A stretch of 64,000 nucleotides of DNA. It comes from Planoprotostelium fungivorum (Eukaryota; Evosea; Variosea; Cavosteliida; Cavosteliaceae). Each line of letters begins with the position of its first letter. Position 1 is the stretch's first letter. A model generated the notes under the pieces. That model saw only the letters and a list, made by a program, of their open reading frames with translations, did no database searches and was not told the DNA's origin. Location of the stretch: the NCBI GenBank assembly GCA_003024175.1, contig MDYQ01000005.1:248001-312000 (forward strand), given 5' to 3'. Shown piece by piece: positions 1 to 11,871 of this stretch. The position numbers were made by a program, and so were the translations under genes.

Positions 1-143
1 TAATCGGCGCAATCTCTGTGAGAGAGAGTCTAATGTGACCTCAGTTTCGCTCATGTTTGAAATGATTCGAGGTCAGGTGATGTGGCGATTCGCAAGATTC
101 AGACATCGGAAGGTGAGATGATCACCACAAAGAAGAAGAGAAG

Positions 144-1900
144 ATGTCAGACGATGAGATTCCCAGGGCTGAGCCCATTCCTCACCTCGATCTGTCTTTA
201 GATGTGGAGAATGATGTCATGTGGCAGAGGAAGAAGGTGACAGCGAGAGAAGAGAAAGGAATGGAGTGGGCCATTAACATCAACCTGAGTAAACCCCAAT
301 CGGAGAAAGAACTGTGGGAAGGTGATTATCATCATCACGAGGAGACAATTGAAAGAGACTGATGAAGGACAGTCTATAAGAATGTGAAGCTCTCGAGTCA
401 CGGTGGGGATGGAACAGGTTTTCCTGGCGCAGTCAGTTTTCTCGGTTTCAGTGCAGATGGCAATCAGTCCGAGTTATTTGGTGAAAAGGTCAGCGAGAAT
501 AGATTGAATACCTCTCTTGCATCATCATCGACTTGCTATCAGACGTCATCTGATAAATCGAACAGTTTCTGATGAGAGAATGTGGAGAGGAACCTGAGCA
601 ATATAAGGTGACCATGCCCAACCGTAAACCCAAACGCCCGAAGAAGTTCCAAGATGTGTGGATAGACATCATCGTGCATCACCACTGACATCCCAAGATC
701 TTGGTCGTCGTCAAATTGATATCGAGAACATATCACAGTGTAGAAGACCTTTCTGATGAAGAAGAAGAGGAGGAAGAAGAGATGCAAGAGGAAGACCAAG
801 CGATGGACGCCCAGCCCAATTCAGAGGTCGTCCTCTATTCTACATCTTTTCATCTATCTTTTCATCCATCACACAACCTCCACACTCCATCTCCATCAAC
901 ACGACACTCATTCAACATCATGCAATCCCATCTTCACATCGGCTCATCATGATCCAGGGAGAGATCGAAGTCGTGGAACTCTTCAACGACGACCGCGAAT
1001 TAGAACCCGAGCTCATCGGCAGGGAGGACCTCCAAAAGTTGTTGGTCCAAGTGCAAGAAGCAACAAAGAACTACGATAAGAAGGCCAAAATCGCACCAGA
1101 AGAACCAGCAGCAGACGGAGCAAAGAGGGCGGAGACGTTGGCTGAGACCATCGACTTCTGCGATCACGTGACCGGAATCGAGCTGCTCGCTCCACGGGGG
1201 TGTGTTCGCATTCAAGTGGAACTACCCAGCGGGCTGACGAGATTTCAGCGGATTTTCCGGACCACAGTTGTACGATACGTTGGTGTCTTTAGGGTTTACT
1301 TATGAGCCGGAGAGCAAGCAGTTCCTCATGGACCTGACGGACCATTTGTCTCAACTGAAGAGAGATTACAACAAGAAGAAGAAGATCAACCCAATCAGAG
1401 GGGGCAGGCCGAGGAGGCCAGAGCCTGAAGTGAGATGGAATGTCTCGTTGTAGACTGAATGGATGGTAGGAGGACGAAGAAGAGGAAGAATCGGGGCTGA
1501 TGGAGGTGAGAGATTCGTGGAGAATGCGTGGGACAATCTGACACATGTGATAGGTCGTGGGCAGTACTGGCATGGAGAACTTGAGCCAAACGGCTATGAC
1601 GGACCCGCAGGCCAGGCTGTCCAGTCTCTCCTTTCAATTCTTCCTGCCTCATTGTAGATACCCGTTCACGCTGGCCAGAGCGGTCGTGTTAGCTGCAGAA
1701 GAAGTGAGAAGGAGATTGGGTGGAGAGGTGAAGTTTCAAATTTTGAATTCAGACCGTTGATTTTCCGTTAGATCGTAGACATCGACCGGCGACCTTGTCC
1801 TTCTCATAATCCAGTCATCGACGAAGTGAAGGAGATGATGATGAGCATGCAGAGGGCGGGCTTGCGACCGGGCAGCCCAGAGTGTGGCTATCTCTTTTGA
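144..1900 (+). CDS. Protein with C-terminal ZipA-C-like domain
   Basis: I read about nine exons; the firmest are 144-321, 373-488, 566-about 667, about 700-826, 958-about 1198, about 1252-1429, 1470-1505, 1554-1727 and 1772-1900. The stop is TGA at 1898-1900, with AATAAA just after. The N-terminal half is acidic and low in complexity (a run of eight Glu near 755-780) and matches nothing I know. The C-terminal third resembles the FtsZ-binding domain of bacterial ZipA: GIELLAPRG followed by FSGPQLYDTLVSLGF, then GMENLSQTAMTDPQ, FQFFLP, and EEVRRRLGGE spliced to IVDIDRRP. ZipA has the same order (a hydrophobic strand, NGxxLLxxLxxxGLxxG, xxENMxxFSTPG, FMQLP, LAxELGGEVLDDxRRP). No ZipA-like N-terminal membrane helix is evident. 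An in-frame Arg-rich extension (ATG at 53 or 62, joined by a possible 31-base intron 113-143) could be a mitochondrial presequence. The domain call rests on remembered family patterns, not on a search. Confidence 0.5.
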
Positions 1901-2263
1901 TGTGAATAAAGAGAACACATCAGCTCTTAGCCATAACTGGTCTCGGAGGGTAAAGATTATGTTGAATGTGCCTCTATGCACAGAGCCTGCCTGTCCCTTC
2001 ATCTTCTCTCGTCATCTGGAATGAGCTGACAGAACAGGATCCTGTAAATCAAGAACAGCTCCCTCCCCTTCCTTCCACGAGAGCTATGGGAGCACCTTCA
2101 TATCCTCTTCCAAGCACGTCAGATCCAATCTTTGGGATGTGTGCACATTCAAGATCGTCGATGGTGGTGCACTGTCTGCGTCGCATAACGGCAAAATGTT
2201 CCGTTGGTGAAATCGCATCTGCGAACACGATCACCACCACCCGACGGAACAACAACAGCAAAC

Positions 2264-5200
2264 ATGAGCGGGCCCAACGCAGCCGCCAAGCCAAAGAAGT
2301 TCTGGAATCTATTCGGATGGACGAAAGATTCACCACCCATTGAAGCCACGAGCCCATCGAAGGAAGATGCGGGTGATTATGCATTATCATTAGAACGGCC
2401 GTCGTTGACATGGGTTTAAAGGGAGAAAGACTTCAGAGGTCTCGCGGAATAATAAGACGATCACTGCGGAACAGAGGTGAGTCGAGATGGACTTAAAATC
2501 GTCTAAAATGTCTTTCTTTCGTTGCCAGTCTCTAGAGTTTTTTCGTTATGACTCGTAGCTTTATCATTAACATTAACACATTCCATTATCTCTTCGTATT
2601 ATCATCAATAGAAACACTGATTCTCGGCGTAGAAAGAGTATAAATGCTGGAAAGAAGGCGTCCAATACCCTCAGGTAAATCCTCCACCCGCTAACACCCA
2701 GAACTTCATGGACTCATATTCCGCAGCCCATCGAGCCGTGTCTCCCCCGATGTTACACCGGGTAGCACCATCGGATCGACGTCTTCCATCTCGTCTTCAT
2801 CTTCTAAAGGCAGTCGAAAATCAGTCATGTCCATTCTCCCCATGATGAACGCCGCCGCCGGTATAGAGCCCACCTCCTCTTCTCCAGGTCACGGAGATAG
2901 CATACAGAAAGCGAAACAGGTGAGCACATGATGTCAAATCACAATGTCGATCTCCTCTGATCATTCGTTCCCATTGGACAAAGCGTTCTCGATGCATCTC
3001 TTCGACATACACACACCTCACTTCTCCATCCATCTCATGATCTATCCTACATAACAAGCGACCCGTCTCTATTTTATTTCCTTTTATTCACCATCCTCTC
3101 TCGTTCCCCACACTGAACAAAGACAGACTATCACTGAGATCGAATCGTTCATTCAGAAGGAGCTGGCCATGATGACCGCCGATGACGTCATCGTCGACCG
3201 ATTGGACAGTCCAGACATGTCCATGAAGAAGGTGAGCGTCTCCTCTCATCCTCTCTCACCTCTTCCAGCGGCCGGGCCCAAAGTTGATCAAGCCAGTCAA
3301 CAAAAAGAAGAATAAAATGGTCATGGGAAATATGGAATACGACCCCGTGAGGAACGTATGGACGGGTGAGTCAGAAATGGCGGGAATTTCGAAATTCAAA
3401 TTTCGAAAGGCAACGAACAAGAGCTGGACGTCTTTCAGAAGGTCGGCGGGGCGATTCCTCTCATTAGAAACGTCGGACACGACAAGGACAAGCCACAAGG
3501 TGAAATATATGGAACGTAACGTACGCTCAACGGTCTCAGTTGTGGGTGACATGGTCTTCGATCCAGTGGAGCAGAAGTGGATCGGCAACGAGAAAGACTT
3601 GAAGAAATTTGGACTGAACATTCAGAACATACAACCGATGGAAGCAGATCAGGCCATAAGTGAGTTTCACTTTCCATTGTGGCTCGTTGTAGTGCGACGG
3701 ATCGACGCGTTGTAGTTTGACGTCACGGCTCGTTGTAGTCTGATCCACTTGGCAGTCACGGATGGAATGATGTTCGACCCCGAGACGATGAAATGGCAGG
3801 GAAACGAAGAGTCCATCGACATTTTTGAAGGCTTAGACGACTTAGACTCCCAACACTCCTTCAAGGTGAGTCACCCTCCGTGTCTTTAGACATCTGACGT
3901 GTCGCCGCAGGTCAGCGAGGGCGAATTCAACATCACGGATCTGGTCAAATCGTTTCGTGATTGGGAGGAGGAGCACAAGAAGTTGGGAGCTTGGCTTTTA
4001 GATGGCCCAGGGGACAAGAACGATCGCGACCACTTCAACGATATCCGCGGGGTGGGCTCGTTGTAGATGGAAATTTCTCTGAACGTTCCAGATGGCCGTG
4101 AATCGTATCGTGAGTCAGGCGAAGAAGGCGTCGGCTGCGGCGGCAGTTCTGATGATACCACCTCCTTCACCTCCGTCCATTCCTTCTCTTCACACTCTCA
4201 GCCCCTCTGCCTCTCTGGCCAGTCCTGTGCCCGTCAAGTGAGTGATCGTCTGATGACGGACAATTTATTCTATCTTATTTTCATTTCAATCTTTCACTTG
4301 GCCTGCGTTTGGATATATCGAAATATATGATCGTCTACAACGGTGTAGATTGACGTGCGGCAGATTTTCGAGGAGGTCGGTGATGAGAGAGTCGGGCTTG
4401 GGTGAAGTCTTGGCGACCTCTCCCAGAGGCTCGTCTTCCGTCCCCTCACTAGAGAGGAAGAAGGTGCGCCTACATCGTTGTAGATCGAACGTTCACGGAT
4501 TTTTCAGTCGATCGATGCGGAAGATTGGGACGACGTTGACATTCCGTCCGGTCTCAAAGTCAAGGTGAATTTTCGTCGATTTATGTTCGTCTACAACGCT
4601 GACGTGATACAGACCGCAGAGGATGCCCCTGACGTACTGATAGCTCCATCGGCAGAAGCAACAGACACACCGACACCGGTACCATCATCATCATCCATGT
4701 CATCCCAATGCATCACATCACATCACATTGCAACATCGGACATCACATCGCATCACCTTCCATCACAGACTGACTCTCCATCAGACGAAACCGGACGCGC
4801 TCAACCAGTACAAAGACGATGATGACGACGGCTTCGGTGATGTCGTAGTCGATTTCAGCCGAATCAAGACCTTGAACCGCACGTCGTCCACAAACAGCAT
4901 GGGAAGCAATCTCTCTTTCTCTAGCGGCACCATGGGCTCCGTTCAATCCATAAAGAAGGACGGTGACGCCAAGTGAGTCCATCACGAACATCATCACGGA
5001 GACATGCGTCCATCACAGACATCACGTCCATCCTCGAGACGTTCGACTTCTAATGAGTCTATCAGGTTCGATTCCGATGATGATGAAGACTTGGAAGACT
5101 TTTCTACAACACATTCTCATCAGAAGACCATCTCGATCTCGAACCCTCGGGCCAAACAGCTGCTTCCATCAGGAACAGCCACCATGAGCCGAAAGTTGGG

Positions 5201-5742
5201 AAAGTTTGTCGTCACGTCTTCGGAGCTCGACGACGCTTTCGGTGAGTTCCATCACTTGAGATCTCATACACTTGAGATCTCTTATGAGATCTCACACACA
5301 TGAGATCTCTTATGAGATCTCATTCAGAGATGATGTGATGACTCATCCTCTTTATAGACAAGGACGTAGAAGAGTGGACCGATACCGACCTCAAATTGCC
5401 CGATAACGGTTCGTTCCGAATCAAGAAGAAGAACCAGACACCCCCTCGAACTCCCAAGGCCGGCAAGGTGACAGCGACACCATGCGACTCATCGTCTAAC
5501 GTCTCGTGCAGGGAACGATGGCGACGGACAGTGAAGAATGGTCTGATTTAGACTTCCCCAGCGAGAAGCCGTTGGTCATCAAGAGGACGCACCAGTCCAC
5601 GGGCTCATCAGATGAAGCAGAGAGTGAAGAGTGGTCCGATTTAGAGATACCAAGGGATTTCGCCCTCCGTCTCAACGTGAGCCAACCGACCAACTCGAAG
5701 AAGTTGTCGAATGCAAAGAAGAACAACGTTGCGATCAAATAA
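2264..5742 (+). CDS. Byr4/Bfa1-like inhibitor of the septation/mitotic-exit GTPase
   Basis: In yeasts this family is the scaffold half of a two-component GTPase-activating protein (with Cdc16/Bub2) that restrains Spg1/Tem1 at the spindle pole. After splicing I see three copies of a motif: MEYDPVRNVWTGNE (3331-3420), MVFDPVEQKWIGNE (3551-3592) and MMFDPETMKWQGNE (3770-3805). A conserved block follows, FNITDLVKSF to HFNDIRG (about 3927-4050), matching the HLYEIRKM block of Byr4/Bfa1. The C-terminal half carries the family's short acidic repeat four times: EDWDDVDIPSGL (about 4520), EEWTDTDLKLP (about 5365), EEWSDLDFPSEK (5536) and EEWSDLEIPRD (5626). The ATG at 2264 is preceded by A-rich sequence. 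About a dozen introns of 38-150 bases interrupt the gene, and several carry the CGTTGTAG motif. The 3' exons end in NNVAIK and a TAA that overlaps an AATAAA-like context. Family assignment is firm; function in this organism is inferred. Confidence 0.82.
3681..3738 (+). repeat. Intron with three CGTTGTAG motifs
   Basis: One intron of the Byr4/Bfa1-like gene (about 3660-3755) holds three copies of the octamer CGTTGTAG, at about 3684, 3708 and 3730. Two of them sit in the longer form GGCTCGTTGTAG. Five further motif sites, in either orientation, lie in this gene at 4055, 4333, 4473 and 4588 and near the border of the gene upstream at 1444. It is the densest cluster of a motif that recurs in introns across the whole window. 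Confidence 0.8.
5255..5323. repeat. Palindromic GAGATCTC array inside an intron
   Basis: The intron 5242-5357 of the Byr4/Bfa1-like gene contains six copies of GAGATCTC or TGAGATCTCA in about 70 bases. They alternate with TTAT and ACACA spacers, and the core TGAGATCTCTTATGAGATCT is itself an inverted repeat. The transcript could fold into one or more strong hairpins within the intron. The flanking GTGAGT donor and TTTATAG acceptor look normal. Confidence 0.85.
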
Positions 5743-7334
5743 ACAAGATGTAGATGATGATGATGGAGTGGTGTATGTGCTGTGACGACTCCTTCTTCGT
5801 GAGAGTCATCTGACCTCTACATCATCACAGCTGAATGCGACGTAAAACTACTCAACATCTGGACGTTAAGAAATGCATGTGTGTCGTTCAATCTCCACAA
5901 TCTGCTCGATCCTGTGGCACCCCTCCTCAGACCTTCCTTTCAACAGGATCATCATGAGCTTCCATCTCTAAATAAAAACCGTTCACCGACGTGTCTCGTG
6001 CGTAAGGTGGATCCCTCACGGAGACTTCAGAACGCGCACGCAAAGAAAGAAATGGTCGAAAAAATGGTGGAAAACCCAATTTTGATTGGGACACCACAGC
6101 GAGCCCTCTTCTTATTATTCGAAGGAGGAGGACCGAGGAGGAGGAGGGGCAGCTGAGTCTATAGAGGCCACCAGGAGTGTGGCCAGCCGTATCAAGGGGC
6201 TCCAGATGCGCCAACACCATGTGCGGTACTGAGAGCAACAGATCACGGCGGCAGATGCATGCAAAAGCACATGGAACATCAGTGCAACGCAGGCCGTTAT
6301 TTATTCGGGCAGCGAGCTGCTAGCAAGTATTTTAGAATTTGCAGGCCACTCATGGCCTAGTAGAGATGACAAAAACACATTATAGAACCCAATGATCATT
6401 GGGTCGACTCATCACGACATAAAATTGTTATTAACCACGAATTAGTATCTTTTTTCGTCTTCATCGTCTAAAAGTTTTCGATCACACATGATTAGTGTTC
6501 TTCATAGAGCGTGACACCCAGTTTCGTGTTTCTCCCGTTTTTCATGGCAAGGCGTAAAGTTGCGACACACCACGCCGAACTATGGTGCATATTTCATCTG
6601 ACAGATAAGTCGCCGGGAATATTACCTCACGTAGAGACACCGCCTCATGTTCTATTTGATCTTTCATCGTTGATTTCGGTTGCCTTTTTGTTTTGTGCGT
6701 GACCCAGTGAGCTTCTTTTTTTCACGGCAAGTTATCATAAACCATTTCACGCTTCTATGTCACTAGAATGCACGACGAGTAGGTAGTGAATGCTGGAATG
6801 AATAGGACTCCATCTACCATCTGACGTCCAATCGACGCCGTTCTGATTACATAACGCGATTGTCTTGAAATATATAGTCATGTGATGGTCCCGAAGATTT
6901 AGTGGTTAATCTCACTCGTAAAGGACCATTCCCTTCTTCTCCTTTGCTCGAAACAGTACCTGTAGAGAGTTATCTCGTCAGCCTTGGTCTTGCGATCCTG
7001 ATCTCCATGTGATCATCTAACCTCATCGACCCGTACGACGAAGGGAAGGTGATCATCTCCATCGTCTTGATGTATTAAGAGGTGATATGACATCATCAGC
7101 GCTGACCCATACAGAGCTCACCTTCCCGATGCAACTTGGTGAATTTAACAGCTGCCTCCGACACACATCATCCGCATAATTGAATTCATCTGGCTGGCAG
7201 TACAGCGACAGAATGTGACTGTGGAGAGAAAAGGAGAGAGACATGCAGGTACAAACCATTCAGCGTGTGGTGCCACACTGATCGTGTGATGCAGCATACG
7301 AAGTCGAACGCCACTGGCATTATTATATTGAGCG
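5743..7334. other. Long intergenic region, no convincing gene
   Basis: These 1.6 kb between the Byr4/Bfa1-like gene (ending rightward) and the ankyrin gene (ending leftward) serve as 3' flanks for both. Open frames such as 5881-6156 and 6511-6702 lack splice logic, conserved motifs or similarity to anything I know. The base composition is more AT-rich than in the genes. A perfect 18-base palindrome, ACCCAATGATCATTGGGT, lies at 6387-6404, and an imperfect one, AGGCCACTCATGGCCT, lies near 6342-6357. I see no tRNA or other clear RNA gene. Confidence 0.5.
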
Positions 7335-10276
7335 TCATTTCTTCGCCTCTCTCAATAGAGTCATACACTCTTCGCTGTCCCCATAAGCAGCCAAGTCCAT
7401 CGCGTCCTCTCCTTCTTGGTTCAACAAGCTCACGTCTGCCCCCCTCTCGAGTAACAATCGTAATACGGATGAACTACCGAATCGTGCCGCCACGTGAAGT
7501 GGACTGTTCGCCTCGTAATTCGACACGTTGTTTACGTCCGCCCCAGCCTCCACTAAGACCTCAGCGCAACGTAACTGATCGTTCTGTGCTGCTGTCCCGG
7601 CTTCAATCCCCGTTCCCCGACTCTTTTTTTTCTCACCAGTGTGGAGGGGGGTCCCACCATCAGCATAGGCGTCTACTTGTGTCTTACACGTGTTGACGTC
7701 CATGTCTGTCCACTGCAAGAGATCGGACAATGATTCCACATCTGCATCAGCCACTGCCCTGTGTAACAAGCTACTACCGCTGGAATCCGTGAAATCTCTC
7801 AGAATATTCGCATCCTTCGAGGTACTGATGACGTCATCGACTGTTTGGTGAAATTTCGTGTAATTCTCACCGACACGCCTGGTTGTCCTTGTACATGTGT
7901 TTCAAAAGAATGAGAAGGGTGTGAGTGGATAGACTGTACAGGGCTGTCAGCAGAGCGTTCAGTGGCTCGGATGAATCCCGGTGAATTCTTCCGGTGTCGA
8001 AATCAGATGCCGGCGGAAGGTCCGTGACTGTGGGGTCAGAATATTCATAGAAAGTTCAACCTCACTGTTGGATGCGGCATCCTTCAGCATCGTATCTACA
8101 ACGCTCTGCTTCACTTGGTATGTCTGCGTACATCAGCACGATATATAAGAATGACGTATTTCTATCTGTATATCGTCTTTTGACCCCTCACTTTTTTGGC
8201 GGGAACGGCCTCGATGTGGGGGTCACCCCCGTGTTCCAATAAAATTCTCAGAACGTGAGAACAGTTGGACTCTGCTGCGGCGTGAACTGCCGTTGCTCCC
8301 CTCTCGTCTCTGTGGTTGATCAACGGAGCAAACCCTCCCTCTCTGAGGAGTACCTGTGGGACGTTCATTACGTACGATGCGTACGTTACGTACCTCGACG
8401 AGGGTCGAATTCTCTTCCATACGGCATGCATTACGTAGAAAATTCGCGGAATCTCCGAGGTGATGTTGGGTGAAGGCAGGGAGACTTTGGATCAATTCTC
8501 GTATCTTTCTCGTTCTTCAGTACGCGTTTCATTCGATTCAAACTCACCCTGGTGGACTCCCAAGTGATCTCGTTGGCTCCTATGTTCCGTGAATCTTCCG
8601 CGAATTTTGGAAGAAAATTACCCGAAATACACTGGAGCATTCTCTGAACGTGTTCGACTCGGCCCAATTGTACCGCGTTGAGGAAGGGAGTGTTACCGTG
8701 ATGGTCTGCGGTAGTTAACGCACCGAATTTGTCTTCACAATTCTCCAAGAGAGTCTCGATCTTGCACCACGGTACGCTCATCCGGTGAAAAGTCGTCGCC
8801 CCTTTCCTGGAAATTTCAATACGTACGTACCCTACGCATTCGAGTCGAATTTTCTCACTGGTTCCTCTGCTTCGGATCGTTTCCTGCCTTCAAAATGTTC
8901 CGAACGGTCTCGACTACAGCGTTGTAGTTTGTTCCATTTATAGAACCCCACGCTTCAGCCTCTGATCGATTGATGGGAGCGATCCTCGTCTCACCCAGGT
9001 AGAACCCTTTACCCTGTCGTACGTCACGTGACTTCATCCATCTACAACGAACCACTAATTTCTCGTCGCCGACGAGGTGAAGGGGGAGGTCACCGTTATC
9101 TCTGTCTCCGACGGAGAAAATTCCGGGAAATTTCTCTGCAAGGAGGCTTATGACGTCAGATTGACACCAGATAGAGGCTTCGTGTGCTGCAGTGTAGCCT
9201 GGTTCGTTCAGTGAATGAATCTCGGAGGTGATATCACCTGGCTGGTTGTAGATGATGACCTGCTCTTCTGACATGCGAGGAAGGAGCAATCGAATGAGGC
9301 TCGTGTTACCCTGACGAGCCGCCTTGATCAGAGGCGTGTCTGTCGGTGTCAGTTTCCCGCCATAATCTTCCGAGAAATTTCTAGTCTCACCTCCCTGTGC
9401 GTTCCTCGGTGCCAATTGTGCGCCCTGTTTCACGTTCAAAATTCAAACGTAACGGCCGAGTCTCACCTTCTCGATCAACATCTCGACCATTTGTTTCTGC
9501 TCTTCCTTCAAATCTGTCTTTGTCGCCAATTTGTGCAGACAAGTGTTTCCCCGCGAGTTGATCGCGTTCGCATTTGCTCCCGATTGGAGCAAGAGAGACA
9601 CCATCCTTTGTCTCTGCGTCAGCTCGTCTCACAAACATCGACACCTCACTCTGCCTTCGTGTCGTGGTAGCTGATGGCGGAAAGGAGGGCGGTGTTGCCC
9701 GTCTCTTTATCTATATTCTCCAGATCGATCGGGAGGTCGCATCTCTTGCAGTGATCGAATAAGAGGGAAACGATGTCGTGTCTACCCTTGAATGTCTTCA
9801 GATGCGATGGCCCAAGATGGAGATTGCGATCTCGATGCGAGATGATGGATCACCTGTGAAGCGGCTAATCGGATGGAGGGGCTGAAGCCTTCGGGTCCGG
9901 GGTTGTACTTTAGTACGACTCGTAAGGTCTGAAGCGGTTGTGCCGTCGCTGTCCGATGCATCACGAAAATGGATGATAGGTGCATGTTGTCACCTCTTCT
10001 TCCGCCTCTTCTGGACATTTCTGCAGCCGTCACTTGTTCGATAGGGTACAATCCATTGCCGTCGGCTAATCCCAATGAGACACCGGCGGACAACAGGATC
10101 TGCATGCTGGTTATGAAGAACGACGTTAGCCAGCACACCTCAGTTGCCTCTACATTCTTGGCTTTCAGAGCGGCTGACAGTGCGGCTACTCCTTCATCAT
10201 GGATTCGAGATGTGACCTGTTGTCTCAAATCGTCTAAAGATCCACTCTCGACCAATTGTGTGAGTGTCTGTGACAT
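7335..10276 (-). CDS. Ankyrin-repeat protein
   Basis: Reading right to left, the chosen start is the ATG at 10276 ([17 protein letters not shown]). This fits the common ankyrin N-cap layout in which a short [12 protein letters not shown] helix opens the array. Ankyrin units are seen in nearly every exon: [19 protein letters not shown] (about 10090), [20 protein letters not shown] (about 9300-9335), [21 protein letters not shown] (about 9150), [20 protein letters not shown] (about 8650-8700), [20 protein letters not shown] (about 8240-8300), [13 protein letters not shown] and [20 protein letters not shown] (about 7450-7560). The final repeat ends [12 protein letters not shown] and a TGA at 7335. 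I find no enzymatic or membrane domain. Such proteins bind other proteins; the partner cannot be told. One intron, near 9040-9053, contains the CGTTGTAG motif. Exact exon borders between 7770 and 8160 are not resolved. Confidence 0.75.
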
Positions 10277-10370
10277 GATACAGGATGTGATCACAGATGG
10301 TCCGAAAAATTGTGACTACACCGCGCAGATCAGATCATTCTCCACACATCACCGACATCGCATCCACAAA
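10277..10370. promoter_or_regulatory. Shared 94-base head-to-head promoter
   Basis: Only 94 bases separate the start codon of the leftward ankyrin gene from that of the rightward UFC1 gene. The interval must hold both 5' untranslated regions and any promoter elements. No TATA box is evident. A bidirectional promoter is inferred from the spacing alone. Confidence 0.45.
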
Positions 10371-11159
10371 ATGGACGCAGGAACCAAAGCCACTGTATCT
10401 AAATTACCTCTCCTCACGGTCAATGCTGGACCGAGAGACGGAGACAAATGGATCGCTCGATTGAAGGAGGAATACACGGCTCTGATCGCTTACATCAAGA
10501 ATAACAAAGACTCTGACAACGATTGGTTCACGTTGGAGGCGAATCCTGAGGGCACCAGGTGATGTTCGACATCGAATCGGACACATCTCTCATTCTCCCT
10601 CCATCAATACGTCGAGACGAGATAGAATCTTCGCGACACACCATCCGATCCACAGACCATCCCGATCGTGATGCATTTTCATGCATTCTAAACCCACACA
10701 GATGGACGGGCAAGTGTTGGTACATCCACAACTTTGTCAAGTACGAATTCGACTTACAGTTCGACGTGAGCATCATCACATTTCTCTCCTCTAACATGCG
10801 CAGGTGCCCGTGTCTTATCCCGTCTCCCCCGTCGAGCTGGAGCTGCCCGAGTTAGAGGGTCTAACCCCAAAGATGTACAGGTGATGTCTCTGGACTTCTC
10901 GCGAAGATGCCACACGAGCTGCCAATTTCGTTATGGTAACTGAAATGTTCTACAGAGGTGGCAAAATATGCTTGGACATCCACTTCAAGCCTCTATGGGC
11001 AAAGAACACACCAAAATTTGGGCTCGCCCACGCCCTCGCACTGGGAGTGAGAGGCCACTTAACCTTAAGTCCCTGACCACATCACAGCTCGCCCCTTGGA
11101 TGGCTGCCGAGGTCCCTCACTTGATCGAAGCGGGCAAGCTGCTCAAACAGCAACAATAA
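10371..11159 (+). CDS. UFC1: UFM1-conjugating enzyme UFC1
   Basis: UFC1 is the E2-like enzyme that receives the ubiquitin-like UFM1 from UBA5 and passes it to targets with the UFL1 ligase. The spliced protein is near full family length and matches the UFC1 pattern throughout: [99 protein letters not shown] and [17 protein letters not shown]. The catalytic cysteine lies in GGKIC (about 10970), where the human enzyme has it. Introns are about 10557-10701 (joining the R/W junction), about 10766-10803, about 10879-10955 and about 11049-11089. The ATG at 10371 gives [13 protein letters not shown], the usual N-terminus. The stop TAA overlaps AATAAA. The ankyrin gene is divergent 94 bases upstream. 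Confidence 0.96.
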
Positions 11160-11433
11160 AATGCGCGTTGATAGAGAACCGAGAGTACGGATGAATTCGA
11201 GTATTGCCAGCGTGAAAACACTGCGGACCGTTTCCTTATCAGAAGAGACAGGTCTTCATCCTCTATGATGAAAGAGATAGTCTCCGTTCCACGTTCAGTT
11301 CAGCTTTTCCACGCATCTCTATCAGCTGCGATGCCAGTGCACTTGCCGACTTCACTGATCAAGTTTGCCTGACTCAACGGAGAACACCTCTAGTAGATTG
11401 AGGCATCGTTATCGTATTTCAGTGTAGTTCTAC

Positions 11434-11871
11434 ATGAAATGTCAGCGTAAGGCCTGGGCTGATTGTTATAGTCTGACAGGTCTGCCGAATCTATCGGAGA
11501 ACTCTTGGTTTACTCAATTGGATAAATCCTCTATCTGGCCCGACAGAGGAGAGAATAAAGCCGAACGAGTTCATTCGTGGGTCACGCAGAAGAGAAGAAG
11601 ACATGTTCATTCAGAGAAACAGAGAGAGGAGCAGCAGCGACATGGACAATGGAAGAGCCCTGTGTCGAGCGACACCCTTCTACTTCAAACCCACAACGCC
11701 GGTCGAACAACGGATAGCATGGTGAGGTTCAAACTCTATGGAGTCATGGACTGACGGAGTTGCAGTCTGTTGGGTCCTCTTACCATCGAGTGCGAGTCAT
11801 CGTCGAGGAGAATCAGCATCGACAACATCAGTCTGAGACAAGACAATAAGAAGCAACGGATATCGCTGTAG
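11434..11871 (+). CDS. Possible small hypothetical gene
   Basis: Weakly supported. Between UFC1 and the repair fusion gene, the rightward strand has coding-like frames. One reading has an exon with MFIQRNRERSSSDMDNGR (about 11600-11660) and CRATPFYFKPTTPVEQ (about 11670-11716). A GT-AG intron of about 46 bases (11720-11765) then leads to LLGPLTIECESSSRRIS and a TAG at 11869-11871. A second frame from the ATG at 11434 is also open to about 11754. I recognise no family and cannot fix the start. An upstream exon near 11193-11390 is possible. Confidence 0.3.

Noticed and set aside
5755-5850. Possible C/D-box snoRNA (ATGATGATG near 5755, CTGA near 5833)
   Set aside because: No terminal stem or paired C'/D' boxes could be found; the boxes are too short to count in such an ATG-rich region.
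5881-6238. Overlapping open frames on both strands in the 5.7-7.3 kb gap
   Set aside because: No splice partners, no motif, and both strands are open by chance; treated as intergenic.
8910-8930. CGTTGTAG inside the ankyrin gene counted as an intronic motif
   Set aside because: It lies within the coding segment reading NYNAVVE, so it is probably chance and was not counted as an intronic copy.
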